Origin: Psychrobacter sp. P11F6
Lineage (GTDB): Bacteria; Pseudomonadota; Gammaproteobacteria; Pseudomonadales; Moraxellaceae
Assembly: GCF_001435295.1 (NCBI RefSeq)
Contig: NZ_CM003594.1
Location: 1,674,001 to 1,738,000 of the forward strand
Length of the DNA stretch: 64,000 nucleotides
Reading direction: 5' to 3'
Positions within the stretch are counted from its first letter, which is position 1, and every line of letters begins with the position of its first letter. The notes beneath the pieces are model-generated. The model was not told the DNA's origin. It saw only the letters and a list, made by a program, of their open reading frames with translations, and searched no databases. The position numbers and the translations under genes were made by a program. Positions 9,492 to 18,183 of this stretch are shown here, piece by piece.

Positions 9492-10697
9492 ATGAATCAT
9501 AAATTAAAGACGGGCGCTATTACGATGGCTGTAGCAGCCATCAGTATGGTTTTCGTTGGCTGTGCTGCCACCGAAAATACGCCCGCTGTGAAAAATACTG
9601 CCATCGATAATCCTTATGCGCCAACGGATCCAAATCTCGCAGTCGCTACGGTCGCTGGCGGTTGTTTTTGGTGCGTGGAAGCGGGTTATGAAAAAATACC
9701 TGGCGTTGTAGAAGTGGTCTCTGGCTATACCGGCGGTCAATCGACCAATCCAACTTATAGCACTGTATCAGCAGGCGGCACAGGGCATACTGAAGCGGCC
9801 CGAGTCTATTATGACCCGACGAAAATCACCTATAATGGTATCGTTCAAGCATTATGGCGAATTGGGGATCCTACCGATGACAAAGGTCAGTTTGTAGATC
9901 GTGGTACTCAGTATCGTCCCGCTATTTTTTATAATAATGCACAAGAAAAGCACATAGCGGAAGCTGCTAAGCAATCACTGCAAGACTCTGGTATCTATAG
10001 CAAACCAGTTGTGATTGAAATTGTTGCTGCTAGCAAGTTTTACCCTGCTGAAGAGTATCATCAAGATTATTATAAGAAAAACCCAATCCGCTATAAGGCT
10101 TATACCTTTAATTCCGGGCGCTATCAATTTATCGAAAGTGTCTATGGTAAAGACTACGAGCTGGATTTTAGCCAGTTTAAACCTACGGCGGCAGATAGCG
10201 TACAAGCAACATCAAACAATGCGTCAGCTACTAAAGCTAGCACAGGATTTAATCCAGATACCTTTGTGAAGCCTGCACAGGATGAGCTAAAGCAGTCGCT
10301 AAGTGATATTCAATATAAAGTCACTCAAAAAGACGGCACCGAACGCGCTTTTGATAATGAATATTGGGATAATAAAGCGCCTGGGCTGTATGTCGATGTG
10401 ATATCGGGGGAGCCACTATATTCCTCTCGTGACCAATACAAATCTGGCACTGGCTGGCCAAGCTTTACCCGTCCATTGAGCACAGATATGGTCGTTGAGA
10501 AGGAAGACCGAGGGATATTCGGAAGCCGTACCGAGATTCGTAGCCGCTATGCAGACTCACACGTCGGTCATGTGTTTGATGATGGTCCAGCACCGACAGG
10601 CAAGCGCTACTGTATGAATTCAGCGGCAATGCGTTTTATTCCACTGGCGCAGATGGAAGCAGAAGGTTATGGCAATTGGATTGCTGAAGTAAGCTAG
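9492..10697 (+). CDS. msrAB: Bifunctional methionine sulfoxide reductase MsrA-MsrB, lipoprotein type
   Basis: Repairs both stereoisomers of methionine sulfoxide in proteins (401 residues). A signal peptide ends at a lipobox-like FVGC with Cys24, so the protein is probably anchored in the envelope facing the periplasm. The MsrA domain carries GCFWCVE (catalytic Cys58, also Cys61) and [15 protein letters not shown]. After a Ser/Ala/Thr-rich linker near residues 235-255, the MsrB domain shows [20 protein letters not shown] and [11 protein letters not shown] with catalytic Cys374. The zinc CxxC pairs of many MsrB enzymes are absent, as is common in MsrAB fusions. An excellent AGGAGG ribosome site stands 6 bases before the ATG. 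No thioredoxin-like partner domain is fused, so the electron donor must be separate. Confidence 0.93.
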   Translation: MNHKLKTGAITMAVAAISMVFVGCAATENTPAVKNTAIDNPYAPTDPNLAVATVAGGCFWCVEAGYEKIPGVVEVVSGYTGGQSTNPTYSTVSAGGTGHTEAARVYYDPTKITYNGIVQALWRIGDPTDDKGQFVDRGTQYRPAIFYNNAQEKHIAEAAKQSLQDSGIYSKPVVIEIVAASKFYPAEEYHQDYYKKNPIRYKAYTFNSGRYQFIESVYGKDYELDFSQFKPTAADSVQATSNNASATKASTGFNPDTFVKPAQDELKQSLSDIQYKVTQKDGTERAFDNEYWDNKAPGLYVDVISGEPLYSSRDQYKSGTGWPSFTRPLSTDMVVEKEDRGIFGSRTEIRSRYADSHVGHVFDDGPAPTGKRYCMNSAAMRFIPLAQMEAEGYGNWIAEVS

Positions 10698-10775
10698 GTT
10701 AGTTAAGCCTCGTTATATTGCAATTAATGGTTGATTGCTAATTATTAATGATAGCTATATTGAAAGGTACGCATT

Positions 10776-10803
10776 AAAAAAGGATACTTAAGTATCCTTT
10801 TTT
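10776..10803. terminator. Bidirectional terminator between msrAB and folE
   Basis: Perfect 28-bp palindrome: AAAAAAGGATAC, loop TTAA, GTATCCTTTTTT. It serves both convergent genes. Confidence 0.9.
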
Positions 10804-10826
10804 ATTATCTATTGTTATTTGAAGCG

Positions 10827-11438
10827 TTAGAATGCAGGCTGACGTCTAGGGATCGCACTCAAAAACTCATTGCGCGCTTGATTGTCATGTACGTACTCAC
10901 CCAACATCGATGTTGTACGTGTGGTGGAGTGCTGTTTATTTACGCCACGCATCATCATACACATATGTGCTGCATCCATCACTACTGCTACGCCGCGACA
11001 GCCAGTGACATCCATGATAGTTTGTGCCACTTGTTCGCTTAAATTTTCTTGAACTTGTAAGCGACGGGCGAACATGTCGACGATACGGGCAAATTTTGAT
11101 AAGCCCAGTACTTGACCATTGGGTAAATAGCCTACATGAGCGATACCATGAAAAGGCAGCATATGATGTTCGCACAATGAATAAAATTCAATATTTTGTA
11201 CCAATACCAGCTCGCGATTGCTCGATGGAAACAGGGCGTCGTTGACGACTTCATCCAAGCTTTGATGATAACCTTGGGTTAAATGTGCAAAAGCTTTTGC
11301 GGCACGCATCGGCGTCTCTTCAAGACCGGGACGCTGTAAGTCCTCGCCAGTTGAGAGAATCAGTTGACGATAAGACTCAACGCTTTCTTGGTAATCTGAT
11401 GCTATTGTTGGGGTGTTACTCATAAGTTTGGCAGCCAT
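10827..11438 (-). CDS. folE: GTP cyclohydrolase I (type IA)
   Basis: Converts GTP to 7,8-dihydroneopterin triphosphate, the first step of folate (and tetrahydropterin) synthesis. 203 residues, normal for the family. Zinc ligands are visible in [12 protein letters not shown] and in AHMCMMMRG; the [20 protein letters not shown] block and [10 protein letters not shown] complete the active site. The N-terminus contains the usual [11 protein letters not shown] motif. The gene runs convergently to msrAB, with a shared terminator, and is divergent from fabI. Confidence 0.95.
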   Translation of the reverse strand: MAAKLMSNTPTIASDYQESVESYRQLILSTGEDLQRPGLEETPMRAAKAFAHLTQGYHQSLDEVVNDALFPSSNRELVLVQNIEFYSLCEHHMLPFHGIAHVGYLPNGQVLGLSKFARIVDMFARRLQVQENLSEQVAQTIMDVTGCRGVAVVMDAAHMCMMMRGVNKQHSTTRTTSMLGEYVHDNQARNEFLSAIPRRQPAF

Positions 11439-11776
11439 CCAAAATGTGGGTGTAGCTTAACGCTAAATCCCTAATTACGAACAGTTATAAATAACTGTTG
11501 TAAAGGATTTTTATAAAAATTGTGCAAGCTGGGAAGGGCTGTGATTATACTTGAAATCTCCTTAACTTCATACTGCTGTGGCGAGCAGTTGGGCGTTTAA
11601 TCAATATTAGACGACATTATAAGGGAATACAGTTTACGACTGTTTACTTAAATTAATTCGTGTATAATGACTTATTTTATAATTTGTACTTTTTACGCTG
11701 TGATATTCATCGTATCTAATCACTCTAAATAACTTAATATGATTAAACAATTTTGATCGACCCAAAAGGAAATATT
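11439..11776. other. Divergent promoter region between folE and fabI
   Basis: 338 bases with no gene that I can support. A TATAAT box is visible in GTGTATAATG at about 11662-11671, suitable for fabI transcription; I could not assign a good -35. The folE promoter is not obvious. Confidence 0.5.
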
Positions 11777-12583
11777 ATGCTACTACAAGGACAACGATTT
11801 GTCGTGACAGGCATTGCGAGCAAACTGTCTATCGCTTGGGCTATCGCTGAGGCACTGCACCGTGAAGGTGCCTCATTAATTCTCACTTATCCTAATGATA
11901 AGATCAAAAAGCGTGTCGATATGGCAGCGGAGAAATTCGAAGCAGATTTGGTACTTGAGTGTGATGTGGCGTCTGATGAGTCTATCGCTGCTTGCTTTGA
12001 GCAAGTCACTGCCCATTGGGGTGATGGAATCGATGGTGTGGTACATGCGATTGGCTTTGCGCCGATGGATCAGCTTGATGGCGATTTTGTTAAGGCGACG
12101 ACCCGTGAAGGCAGTCAAATTGCCCATGATATCTCAAGCTATAGTTTTGTGGCATTAGCCAAAGAAGCTCGTGCTTTATTGGCCATGCGTCATGGTTCGA
12201 TGCTGACATTAACATATGAAGGTAGTATCTCGGTATTGCCAAACTACAACGTCATGGGTATGGCAAAGGCCAGCCTCGAAGCCAGTGTTCGCTATTTGGC
12301 TACTTCGATGGGCGGTGAAGGCATTCGTGTCAATGCGATCTCAGCAGGTCCTATTCGCACGCTTGCTGCCAGTGGCATCAAATCATTCCGTAAAATGCTC
12401 GATATCAGCGAAAAAATCGCGCCGCTACAACGTAATATCACACAAACCGAAGTCGGTAATGCGGCGCTTTTCTTGCTATCACCTTGGGCATCTGGTATTA
12501 CCGGCGAGATTATGTTTGTTGACGCAGGTTTTAATACTGTAGCTATCAGTGAGCAGTTAATGATGCTTGATGAGCCGAAATAA
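11777..12583 (+). CDS. fabI: Enoyl-[acyl-carrier-protein] reductase (NADH) FabI
   Basis: Short-chain dehydrogenase-type enzyme for the last reduction of each fatty-acid elongation cycle. The N-terminal [20 protein letters not shown] holds the FabI-type nucleotide site. The catalytic pair Tyr-x6-Lys is in [10 protein letters not shown], preceded by the LTYEG block. The [13 protein letters not shown] segment is the usual substrate loop. The frame opens 24 bases earlier, but the ATG at 11777 follows AAAGGAAAT at good distance and gives the normal ~269 residues starting MLLQGQRF. This enzyme is the classical triclosan target. A terminator follows. Confidence 0.95.
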   Translation: MLLQGQRFVVTGIASKLSIAWAIAEALHREGASLILTYPNDKIKKRVDMAAEKFEADLVLECDVASDESIAACFEQVTAHWGDGIDGVVHAIGFAPMDQLDGDFVKATTREGSQIAHDISSYSFVALAKEARALLAMRHGSMLTLTYEGSISVLPNYNVMGMAKASLEASVRYLATSMGGEGIRVNAISAGPIRTLAASGIKSFRKMLDISEKIAPLQRNITQTEVGNAALFLLSPWASGITGEIMFVDAGFNTVAISEQLMMLDEPK

Positions 12584-12622
12584 CCCACTTCAATAGTCGG
12601 TTATAGGGTTTTATACATCAGG

Positions 12623-12648
12623 AAGGCAGCCAATCGGTTGCCTTTTTT
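12623..12648 (+). terminator. Terminator after fabI
   Basis: Stem AAGGCA-CC with GG-TGCCTT around a short loop, followed by six T. Confidence 0.8.
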
Positions 12649-12693
12649 GGTTATAATAGATGCTTTTTGGTGATAAGCCATTAGGCGGCGAAT

Positions 12694-13389
12694 ATGATAA
12701 CCAAATTACCAAAGTGGATATTGTGGGGCGGGGCAGTACTGGCATTCAGTGCTGGCTGTGTTAACACTGCTGCGTTAATGGGGTTTACCAATCTATCGGT
12801 TTCTCATGTCACTGGCAACGTAAGCTTATTTGCAGCGGCTATTGCTTACTTGGATGTGCGTAGTATCTTGTATATCGGTGCGCTACTATTGTCTTTTTTG
12901 GCAGGTGCGATACTGAGTGGTTATGTAATTGGGCAGACATCATTAAAGTTAGGTAGGCGCTATGGTAGTGCGCTATATATCGAGGCGGCACTGTTAATGG
13001 CCAGCTACTGGTTGTATCAGCAGCATGATTATTTAGGACAGTTGGCAGCGGCAATGGCATGCGGATTACAGAATGCCATGGTAGCGACTTATAGCGGTGC
13101 GGTTATTCGTACCACCCATTTGACAGGTTTGACATCAGATATGGGCGCAGCGATTGGCAACTGGTTGGCGGGCCGATCGATTAGCAAACCGACATTAGGG
13201 TTTCAAGCCATTATTTGGTATTGCTTTTGCGGTGGCAGCGCCGTTGGAGCATTTTTATTCGCCAAGGTTGGCTATGAAGCGCTATTTGTACCCATTGCTA
13301 TCGTCTTGACGGCAGCATTTATATATAACTATGTCTCAGATCGCCTGCCAGAAAAAAGAGAGCCAAAACACGAAAGGCGCTCATCATAA
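12694..13389 (+). CDS. DUF1275 (YoaK-family) membrane protein
   Basis: A 231-residue inner-membrane protein with about six hydrophobic segments. Features typical of DUF1275 are AGCVNTAALMGF near the N-terminus, SHVTGNVSLFAAAIA, the AAAMACGLQNAMVATYSGAVIRTTHLTGL block and DMGAAIGNWL. No biochemical function is established for the family. The end of the coding region is used a second time: the last ~30 bases form one arm of the terminator of the convergent small gene (see 13352-13415). Confidence 0.88.
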   Translation: MITKLPKWILWGGAVLAFSAGCVNTAALMGFTNLSVSHVTGNVSLFAAAIAYLDVRSILYIGALLLSFLAGAILSGYVIGQTSLKLGRRYGSALYIEAALLMASYWLYQQHDYLGQLAAAMACGLQNAMVATYSGAVIRTTHLTGLTSDMGAAIGNWLAGRSISKPTLGFQAIIWYCFCGGSAVGAFLFAKVGYEALFVPIAIVLTAAFIYNYVSDRLPEKREPKHERRSS

Positions 13390-13415
13390 TGATAAGCACC
13401 TTTCGTGTTTTGGCT
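13352..13415 (-). terminator. Terminator of the small minus-strand gene, inside the end of the DUF1275 gene
   Basis: Perfect 17-bp arms at 13361-13377 and 13399-13415 (AGCCAAAACACGAAAGG and its complement). In minus-strand RNA the stem is followed by CTCTTTTTTC. One arm lies in the coding sequence of the convergent gene. Confidence 0.8.
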
Positions 13416-13437
13416 TGTGTAATCATAAAACGTTGGT

Positions 13438-13596
13438 TTACTTCTCACCTTCATGGTCTTCATGTTCATGCATGCCCTGCATCATATCGAGTGCAGAGTC
13501 ATCGGTACGCTGCTGGTCTTTTTTAGCCAAACCGTCTTGATTGATATCTCTTGGTGCCATTTTAGTGGTTGAGTCTGTTTTATTTGCATCTGTCAT
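13438..13596 (-). CDS. Small acidic protein, 52 residues, unknown function
   Basis: The product starts MTDANKTDSTTKMAPRD, is charged and soluble, and ends in a His/Glu/Asp-rich tail (MHEHEDHEGEK). There is no signal peptide or membrane segment. Support for it being real is an AGGAG ribosome site 7 bases before the ATG and its own strong terminator directly downstream. Convergent with the DUF1275 gene. The His/Asp tail could bind metal, but this is only a suggestion. I do not recognise a family. Confidence 0.65.
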   Translation of the reverse strand: MTDANKTDSTTKMAPRDINQDGLAKKDQQRTDDSALDMMQGMHEHEDHEGEK

Positions 13597-14127
13597 AAAG
13601 TGCTCCTATTTATTGTTATTCATTTTTCGATATAAATACTAATAAAAAATAGTTGTTAAGCTATTACTGGTATTAGAAATTTGTTTTGACTTATTTAGTA
13701 TGAGATAGCACCATACGCTTGTACATACTAAGTGTACGCTTGTTTAGTGACGATGTGTAACCACACATCACAAGGTTTGCTGTCTAATTAAAAGCAATTA
13801 CTTGGTTATAAGTTGCTCTCACTCACTCTTAGCGTTCGGTTCAAAAATAAAAAACTCATGAGATAAATGTCATCTCTATAAAGTACCGTTTTAAGGTACA
13901 TTTCCTAAAACGCATTAAAGTAATTCTTTACCTGTGAAATAACCATATTTATTGCAAATTTTATAAGGGCTTTTTTATAAAGGCTTTGTTGCATCAGCTT
14001 TTTGTTATATATCTGTTATGATAACGGCGTATTTTTTGTGGTTGCTGGTTGAATAGCCGTCAATCGCTAACATGCGTTTTTATTTTAGCGTCTTTTTACA
14101 CTGTCTTTGGGAAAATAAGGACATTTT
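13597..14127. other. 531-base intergenic region upstream of the small gene and the anion transporter
   Basis: No gene seen. It holds the direct repeat TACGCTTGT twice, 21 bases apart (13714 and 13735), a 7-bp inverted repeat GATGTGT/ACACATC at 13752-13769, and a short inverted repeat GTACC/GGTAC near 13883-13899. It must contain the promoters of both flanking divergent genes. Confidence 0.5.
13714..13743. repeat. Paired 9-bp direct repeats TACGCTTGT
   Basis: Copies at 13714-13722 and 13735-13743. The 21-base period is two helical turns, as expected for a protein dimer bound on one DNA face. Confidence 0.4.
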
Positions 14128-15549
14128 ATGTCAGAGCAAAAACTAGATAGCCATCTTCCTGATGATGGCAATGAGTATTTATTTACCGATACCTTTCCAA
14201 AGGGTACTGGTAAAGGGTTGATAGTGGTCGCTATTGCGGCAGTTATCAGTATGATTATTTATAATGTATTACCATTCGATATCAACGCCAATAAGGGTCT
14301 TGCCTTATTGTTCTTCATCGGCGTATTGTGGCTAACGGAAGCGTTGCACGTCACGATTACGGCACTATTGGTAGTCGTGGTTGGTGCCTTAGTTGGTATA
14401 CCAGAATTCGATGCCGAAATAGGCTTACAAAGCTTTGCCAATCCGACCATTTATTTGTTTTTTGGTGGTTTTGCTTTAGCGGCAGCCTTGCATGTGCAGC
14501 AATTGGATAAAAAAATTGCCCTGAAGATTTTATCGATGTCAGGTGGCAAATTAAGCACGGCAGTATTTTTGATATTTGGCGTGACCGCATTTTTGTCGAT
14601 GTGGATATCGAATACTGCGACGGCGGCGATGATGTTGCCATTAGCACTGGGTATTTTAACGCAAGTTGACCGTGAAAAAGACCGAGGTACTTTTGTATTT
14701 GTACTATTAGGTATCGCTTACTCAGCAAGCCTTGGTGGTTTAGGTACGATCGTTGGTTCGCCGCCAAATGCTATCGCTGCAAAGGCGCTCAATATTGCTT
14801 TTGTGGACTGGATGAAGTTTGGTGTGCCGATGATGCTGGTATTATTGCCGCTATTGTTAGGCGCGATGTATGTGTTTTTGAAGCCCAACCTGAATCGTAA
14901 AATTGTACTGGTTGAAGATGAGCCTATTGTATGGAATAAACCTCGCGTAGTGACGATTATCGTCTTCATTGTCACCGCATTGAGCTGGATTTTCTCCAAA
15001 AAGATTGGGGCTGCGCTTGATATTACAGATACTGACGCAGTTATTGCCTTATCAGCTGCTGCCGCTGTGGTCAGCTTAGGTTTGGTATCGTGGAAGCAAG
15101 TGTCTGATAATACAGATTGGGGTGTACTCATGCTGTTCGGTGGTGGTATTGCCCTGTCGACGATTCTGAAAGTGTCAGGTGCGTCCTTGGTGCTAGGGGA
15201 GACGGTCGCTAATGCCTTGTCTTCTGCACCGCTTATCGTGGTGATGATTGCGGTATCAGCATTTATTATTTTCTTGACGGAGTTTGCTTCTAATACCGCC
15301 TCTGCTGCACTGCTGGTTCCCGTATTTGCTGCCATTGCAGAGCAGATGGGTTTACCTCACGAAGTGCTGGTATTAGTCATCGGTATTGGCGCATCTTGTG
15401 CCTTTATGCTACCAGTTGCGACACCGCCAAATGCGATTGTCTTTGGTACGGGGTTGATTAAACAGAGCGAAATGATCCGTACGGGTGTCATTCTTAATAT
15501 CATTGCTACCTTTGTCGTCGGATTGTGGGCTTATTTCTTCTTAATATAG
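14128..15549 (+). CDS. DASS-family (SLC13) dicarboxylate/anion:sodium symporter
   Basis: Inner-membrane carrier of 473 residues with about 11-12 hydrophobic segments. The two SNT motifs that define the family are seen as MWISNTATAAMMLPLA and TEFASNTASAALLVPV, in the two inverted halves; GLGTIVGSPPNAIA and LPVATPPNAIVFGTG are the paired proline-turn motifs after them. Family members take up succinate, malate, fumarate or sulfate with sodium; the substrate cannot be decided here. A long divergent upstream region and a terminator make it a single-gene unit. Confidence 0.9.
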   Translation: MSEQKLDSHLPDDGNEYLFTDTFPKGTGKGLIVVAIAAVISMIIYNVLPFDINANKGLALLFFIGVLWLTEALHVTITALLVVVVGALVGIPEFDAEIGLQSFANPTIYLFFGGFALAAALHVQQLDKKIALKILSMSGGKLSTAVFLIFGVTAFLSMWISNTATAAMMLPLALGILTQVDREKDRGTFVFVLLGIAYSASLGGLGTIVGSPPNAIAAKALNIAFVDWMKFGVPMMLVLLPLLLGAMYVFLKPNLNRKIVLVEDEPIVWNKPRVVTIIVFIVTALSWIFSKKIGAALDITDTDAVIALSAAAAVVSLGLVSWKQVSDNTDWGVLMLFGGGIALSTILKVSGASLVLGETVANALSSAPLIVVMIAVSAFIIFLTEFASNTASAALLVPVFAAIAEQMGLPHEVLVLVIGIGASCAFMLPVATPPNAIVFGTGLIKQSEMIRTGVILNIIATFVVGLWAYFFLI

Positions 15550-15578
15550 TTTAGCAATCACATTAATCATAATTTATG

Positions 15579-15616
15579 AAACCCAATGTCTCAATGATCA
15601 CGAGCCATTGGGTTTT
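15579..15616 (+). terminator. Terminator after the anion transporter
   Basis: AAACCCAATG (15579-15588) pairs with CATTGGGTTT (15606-15615), followed by further T. Confidence 0.85.
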
Positions 15617-15696
15617 TTGTTTCTCTTTTCTCTTTTCTGTTCCTTTTTACGGTTAGTCGATGTATAACATAGTGATTTGTTAGGAAAATAAATAAG

Positions 15697-16497
15697 ATGG
15701 CGCACTTTAACTCCAACTCTAATAACAAGCAATTAAATACTATCGCGGCTATTTCCGACATTCATAGTAATGTCTTCGCGCTTGAAGCCGTGCTGACTGA
15801 TATTAAGCAACGTAATATTGAGCAAATTGTTAATCTGGGTGATATTTTATACGGACCGATAGCCCCCAAAGATACCTATGCGCTCTTAATGGCACAGCAG
15901 AACGATATCATTACTATTCGAGGTAATCAGGATAGACAGATTTATGAAACGACAACGGTGGAGATTGGCAACAACGCAACCATGGATTTTATCATAGAGG
16001 ACTTGCCTAAAGCAGCGGTTAATTGGCTACAGAATTTGCCATTTGATTGTCATCTGAGTGAAGATGTTTATCTGTGCCATGGGTCACCAACCGATGACAT
16101 GGTATATTTGTTAGAAAATATCGAGACGGGTCAGCCAACCTTACGTGATAATCTAGACATTTTGGCACAGCTTAACGGTATTGGCAGTTCAGTGATTATA
16201 TGTGGTCATACTCATATTCCACGTACAGTCACGCTATCGACAGGTCAGATAATCATCAATACAGGTAGCGTGGGTTACCCTGCCTATGAAGATGACTTGC
16301 CTGTTTTGCACAAGATGCAAACCTATTCGCCCCATGCCAGTTACGCGCTTATTAAATGTGTTGATACTGAACAGGGTAAATACTGGCAAACTGAGCATAT
16401 CAAGGTGCCTTATGATTATGAGGCTGCGGCTAAATTGGCTTCAATGAACGGTCGTGAAGACTGGGCGTTTGCACTGAGAACAGGGCGGGTGTTATAA
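15697..16497 (+). CDS. Metallophosphoesterase, YfcE/MJ0936-like
   Basis: Cytoplasmic calcineurin-type phosphoesterase of 266 residues. All metal motifs are present in order: SDIHSN (residues ~19-24), NLGDILYGP, RGNQDR, CHGSPTD and GHTHIPR. The family includes phosphodiesterases and phosphatases with varied substrates, so only the class can be given. It is longer at the C-terminus than the simplest members, with a segment rich in Tyr and acidic residues. Next to DUF1543 on the same strand, 91 bases apart, but no functional link is known. Confidence 0.85.
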   Translation: MAHFNSNSNNKQLNTIAAISDIHSNVFALEAVLTDIKQRNIEQIVNLGDILYGPIAPKDTYALLMAQQNDIITIRGNQDRQIYETTTVEIGNNATMDFIIEDLPKAAVNWLQNLPFDCHLSEDVYLCHGSPTDDMVYLLENIETGQPTLRDNLDILAQLNGIGSSVIICGHTHIPRTVTLSTGQIIINTGSVGYPAYEDDLPVLHKMQTYSPHASYALIKCVDTEQGKYWQTEHIKVPYDYEAAAKLASMNGREDWAFALRTGRVL

Positions 16498-16588
16498 ATG
16501 TAGAAGTTGCCAACGTATTTTTAGAGCAAGCTGGTAACATTAATTAGAATAACGATGAGTTTTATATCTTAAATAAGGACGTCGTAAA

Positions 16589-17200
16589 ATGCCAACACTC
16601 TTTATGGTACAGCTTGGTGGTCGCCCCAAAGGTCGTTTGATTGAGCAGCATGATATTTTCTTTGGTGTGGCCAATCAGGTGCGCGAGCTGGTAGACGATA
16701 TCAATCACCACTGGCCTGAAGTCAACAACAAATGGCATATTGACTCGTATCGCGCTATTACTAAAGTTGATAATTATAGTGTCAAATTAATTGAGTCGCT
16801 TGAAGTTGAATTAGCTGAAAAGATAGATAATGAGCATGCTTTAAAGCTGTTTTTTTATCAATTTAGGTGGTTATCAGGGGGGGGGAGCTTTGAAGAGTTT
16901 CATCATAAACTGCTTATCGTCGCTGCTACTCAAGCAGAGGCTATTAAACAAGCCAAACAAAGTACATTTTATAAAGAATTTACTTTTAAAGATAAAGACT
17001 CACCTTTTAATGCCGCATCGCACATTGATGATAAATTCGAGGTAGATATCGATGATATATACGACGTGAACGACCTTGTCTCAAACATACAGATTTTAAT
17101 TGAGCCTACGATTCATAATAGTCACGAACTTGCAAATGCTGATGAAGATAAAAAGTATGTTGGTTATTTAAGTATCAAGAATTTAAGGAAGTTATTTTAA
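16589..17200 (+). CDS. DUF1543 protein with a G9 tract
   Basis: 203-residue cytoplasmic protein. The N-terminal MPTLFMVQLGGRPKGRLIEQHDIFF block and the IDSYRAI segment mark it as DUF1543, a family without known function. AAGGAC stands 10 bases before the ATG. Codons 97-99 are GGG GGG GGG, part of an uninterrupted run of nine G (16877-16885); slippage by one base there would truncate the protein shortly after residue 99. The second half is rich in Asp and Ile and less conserved to the eye. Followed at 48 bases by a 105-residue unknown and then a broken gene. Confidence 0.8.
   Translation: MPTLFMVQLGGRPKGRLIEQHDIFFGVANQVRELVDDINHHWPEVNNKWHIDSYRAITKVDNYSVKLIESLEVELAEKIDNEHALKLFFYQFRWLSGGGSFEEFHHKLLIVAATQAEAIKQAKQSTFYKEFTFKDKDSPFNAASHIDDKFEVDIDDIYDVNDLVSNIQILIEPTIHNSHELANADEDKKYVGYLSIKNLRKLF
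16877..16885 (+). repeat. Homopolymer G9 inside the DUF1543 coding region
   Basis: Nine consecutive G in codons 97-99. I noticed no other G run this long in the window. A run of this length is slippage-prone. Confidence 0.9.
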
Positions 17201-17248
17201 ATTCATTTCATCTTTAGTCTCATCATTTAATTAAGGACACACCCTAAT

Positions 17249-17566
17249 ATGGCTTTAAATATGTACTATAAAAATGGAATGATTCGCAAATCGCGTTGCC
17301 AACTCTCTGATGAGCTATTACCGACCCTTTATCAGATTCATGATAATGCTAAGTTTCCAAAACTCACTTGGTTGATTGATAATGTGTATGAAAATCCGCA
17401 GATTCAACCTGATGTCGCACAAGCATTAGCTGATGAAATGGTAGCGTTTGAGAGGTTAATACTTTCGCTGCATCTGCCTTTTCCTAGGCTGCCATTGCAA
17501 AAGTTGCAGAATTTCTTTACGGGGGCTGCCATTCGTCAACAGATTATTTATACAAGCAGCGTTTGA
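17249..17566 (+). CDS. Hypothetical protein, 105 residues
   Basis: Soluble, mixed charge, starts MALNMYYKNGMIRKSRC and ends with a hydrophobic/proline stretch (LHLPFPRLPLQKLQNFF). No signal peptide, membrane segment or motif that I recognise. An AAGGA lies 11 bases before the ATG, within a 16-base sequence that is repeated with one mismatch at 33323-33338. Lies 48 bases after the DUF1543 gene on the same strand and may share its transcript. Coding status is likely but not proven. Confidence 0.55.
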   Translation: MALNMYYKNGMIRKSRCQLSDELLPTLYQIHDNAKFPKLTWLIDNVYENPQIQPDVAQALADEMVAFERLILSLHLPFPRLPLQKLQNFFTGAAIRQQIIYTSSV

Positions 17567-17663
17567 GCTTACAAATAATTTATTCACAAAAATAAAATAG
17601 GGCTGGCAGGTTTGAAAAATTTTATAAAATGTCACTACTGAACCACGAATTTACGAATCTTTT

Positions 17664-18081
17664 ATGATCTATCAATGCATCACAGAAAAGGGTGATCATT
17701 TACGTTTGGATGTGATTAATAGCGATATTGGTTATATGCTCAAGTATTATTTTGCCACCCAAGCAAGGTAATCCTTTAAGATTAGAGGCGTAGCAAGCGA
17801 CTGAGGATACCTATTATACGACTCTTTCTAATGGTACTAATCTCGTTATGCGGGATCCGAATAATTACTATGAGCTGACACAGTTTGAAGATAGCGATAC
17901 CTCTTTTTATATTATTAATGCCATTACTGGTCAGGAGATGAATCATTTTTCTTGCGAGAATAACTCGATTGAAAATGATCAGTATGCTTTGATTGCTCAG
18001 ATGGAGCCAGAACATTTTAAATTTAAGCCTATGACTAATGAGCTTAGAAATATTTTGACTGAGCGTTTTGCAAATAGGTAA
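17664..18081 (+). pseudogene. Broken small gene (frameshift plus in-frame stop)
   Basis: An ATG at 17664 opens a 35-codon frame (MIYQCITEKGDHLRLD...) that stops at 17769-17771. The frame one base over, entered around 17760, reads KQGNPLRLEA, then a TAG stop, then a long open stretch (QATEDTYYTTLSNGTN... to 18081) ending in ERFANR. Together they would give a protein of about 138 residues. One frameshift and one amber stop must be undone to restore it. The 3' part from the ATG at 17848 is 77 codons and might still be translated, but it has no clear ribosome site. Function of the intact form unknown. Confidence 0.5.
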
Positions 18082-18183
18082 TAGCCTGCATAGTTGCCAA
18101 GCAAACACTATAACTACCTTGAATCACGCCCAAATTACCCTCATAATCTAACCACTTCCAAACAATAAATAGCCTAAGTAAAT

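Noticed and set aside
13980..14000. GGCTTTGTTGCAT, like the terminal repeat of some insertion sequences
   Set aside because: Only about 13 bases, no partner end and no transposase fragment in the window.
14718..15335. 205-codon open frame antisense to the anion transporter
   Set aside because: The sense strand encodes a complete family protein with both SNT motifs; the antisense product is low-complexity Ala/Ser/Thr.
15697..18081. Metallophosphoesterase plus DUF1543 plus unknowns considered as a new toxin-antitoxin or signalling system
   Set aside because: Only adjacency supports it; spacings are loose, one gene is broken, and no toxin-like or nucleotide-signal domain is seen.
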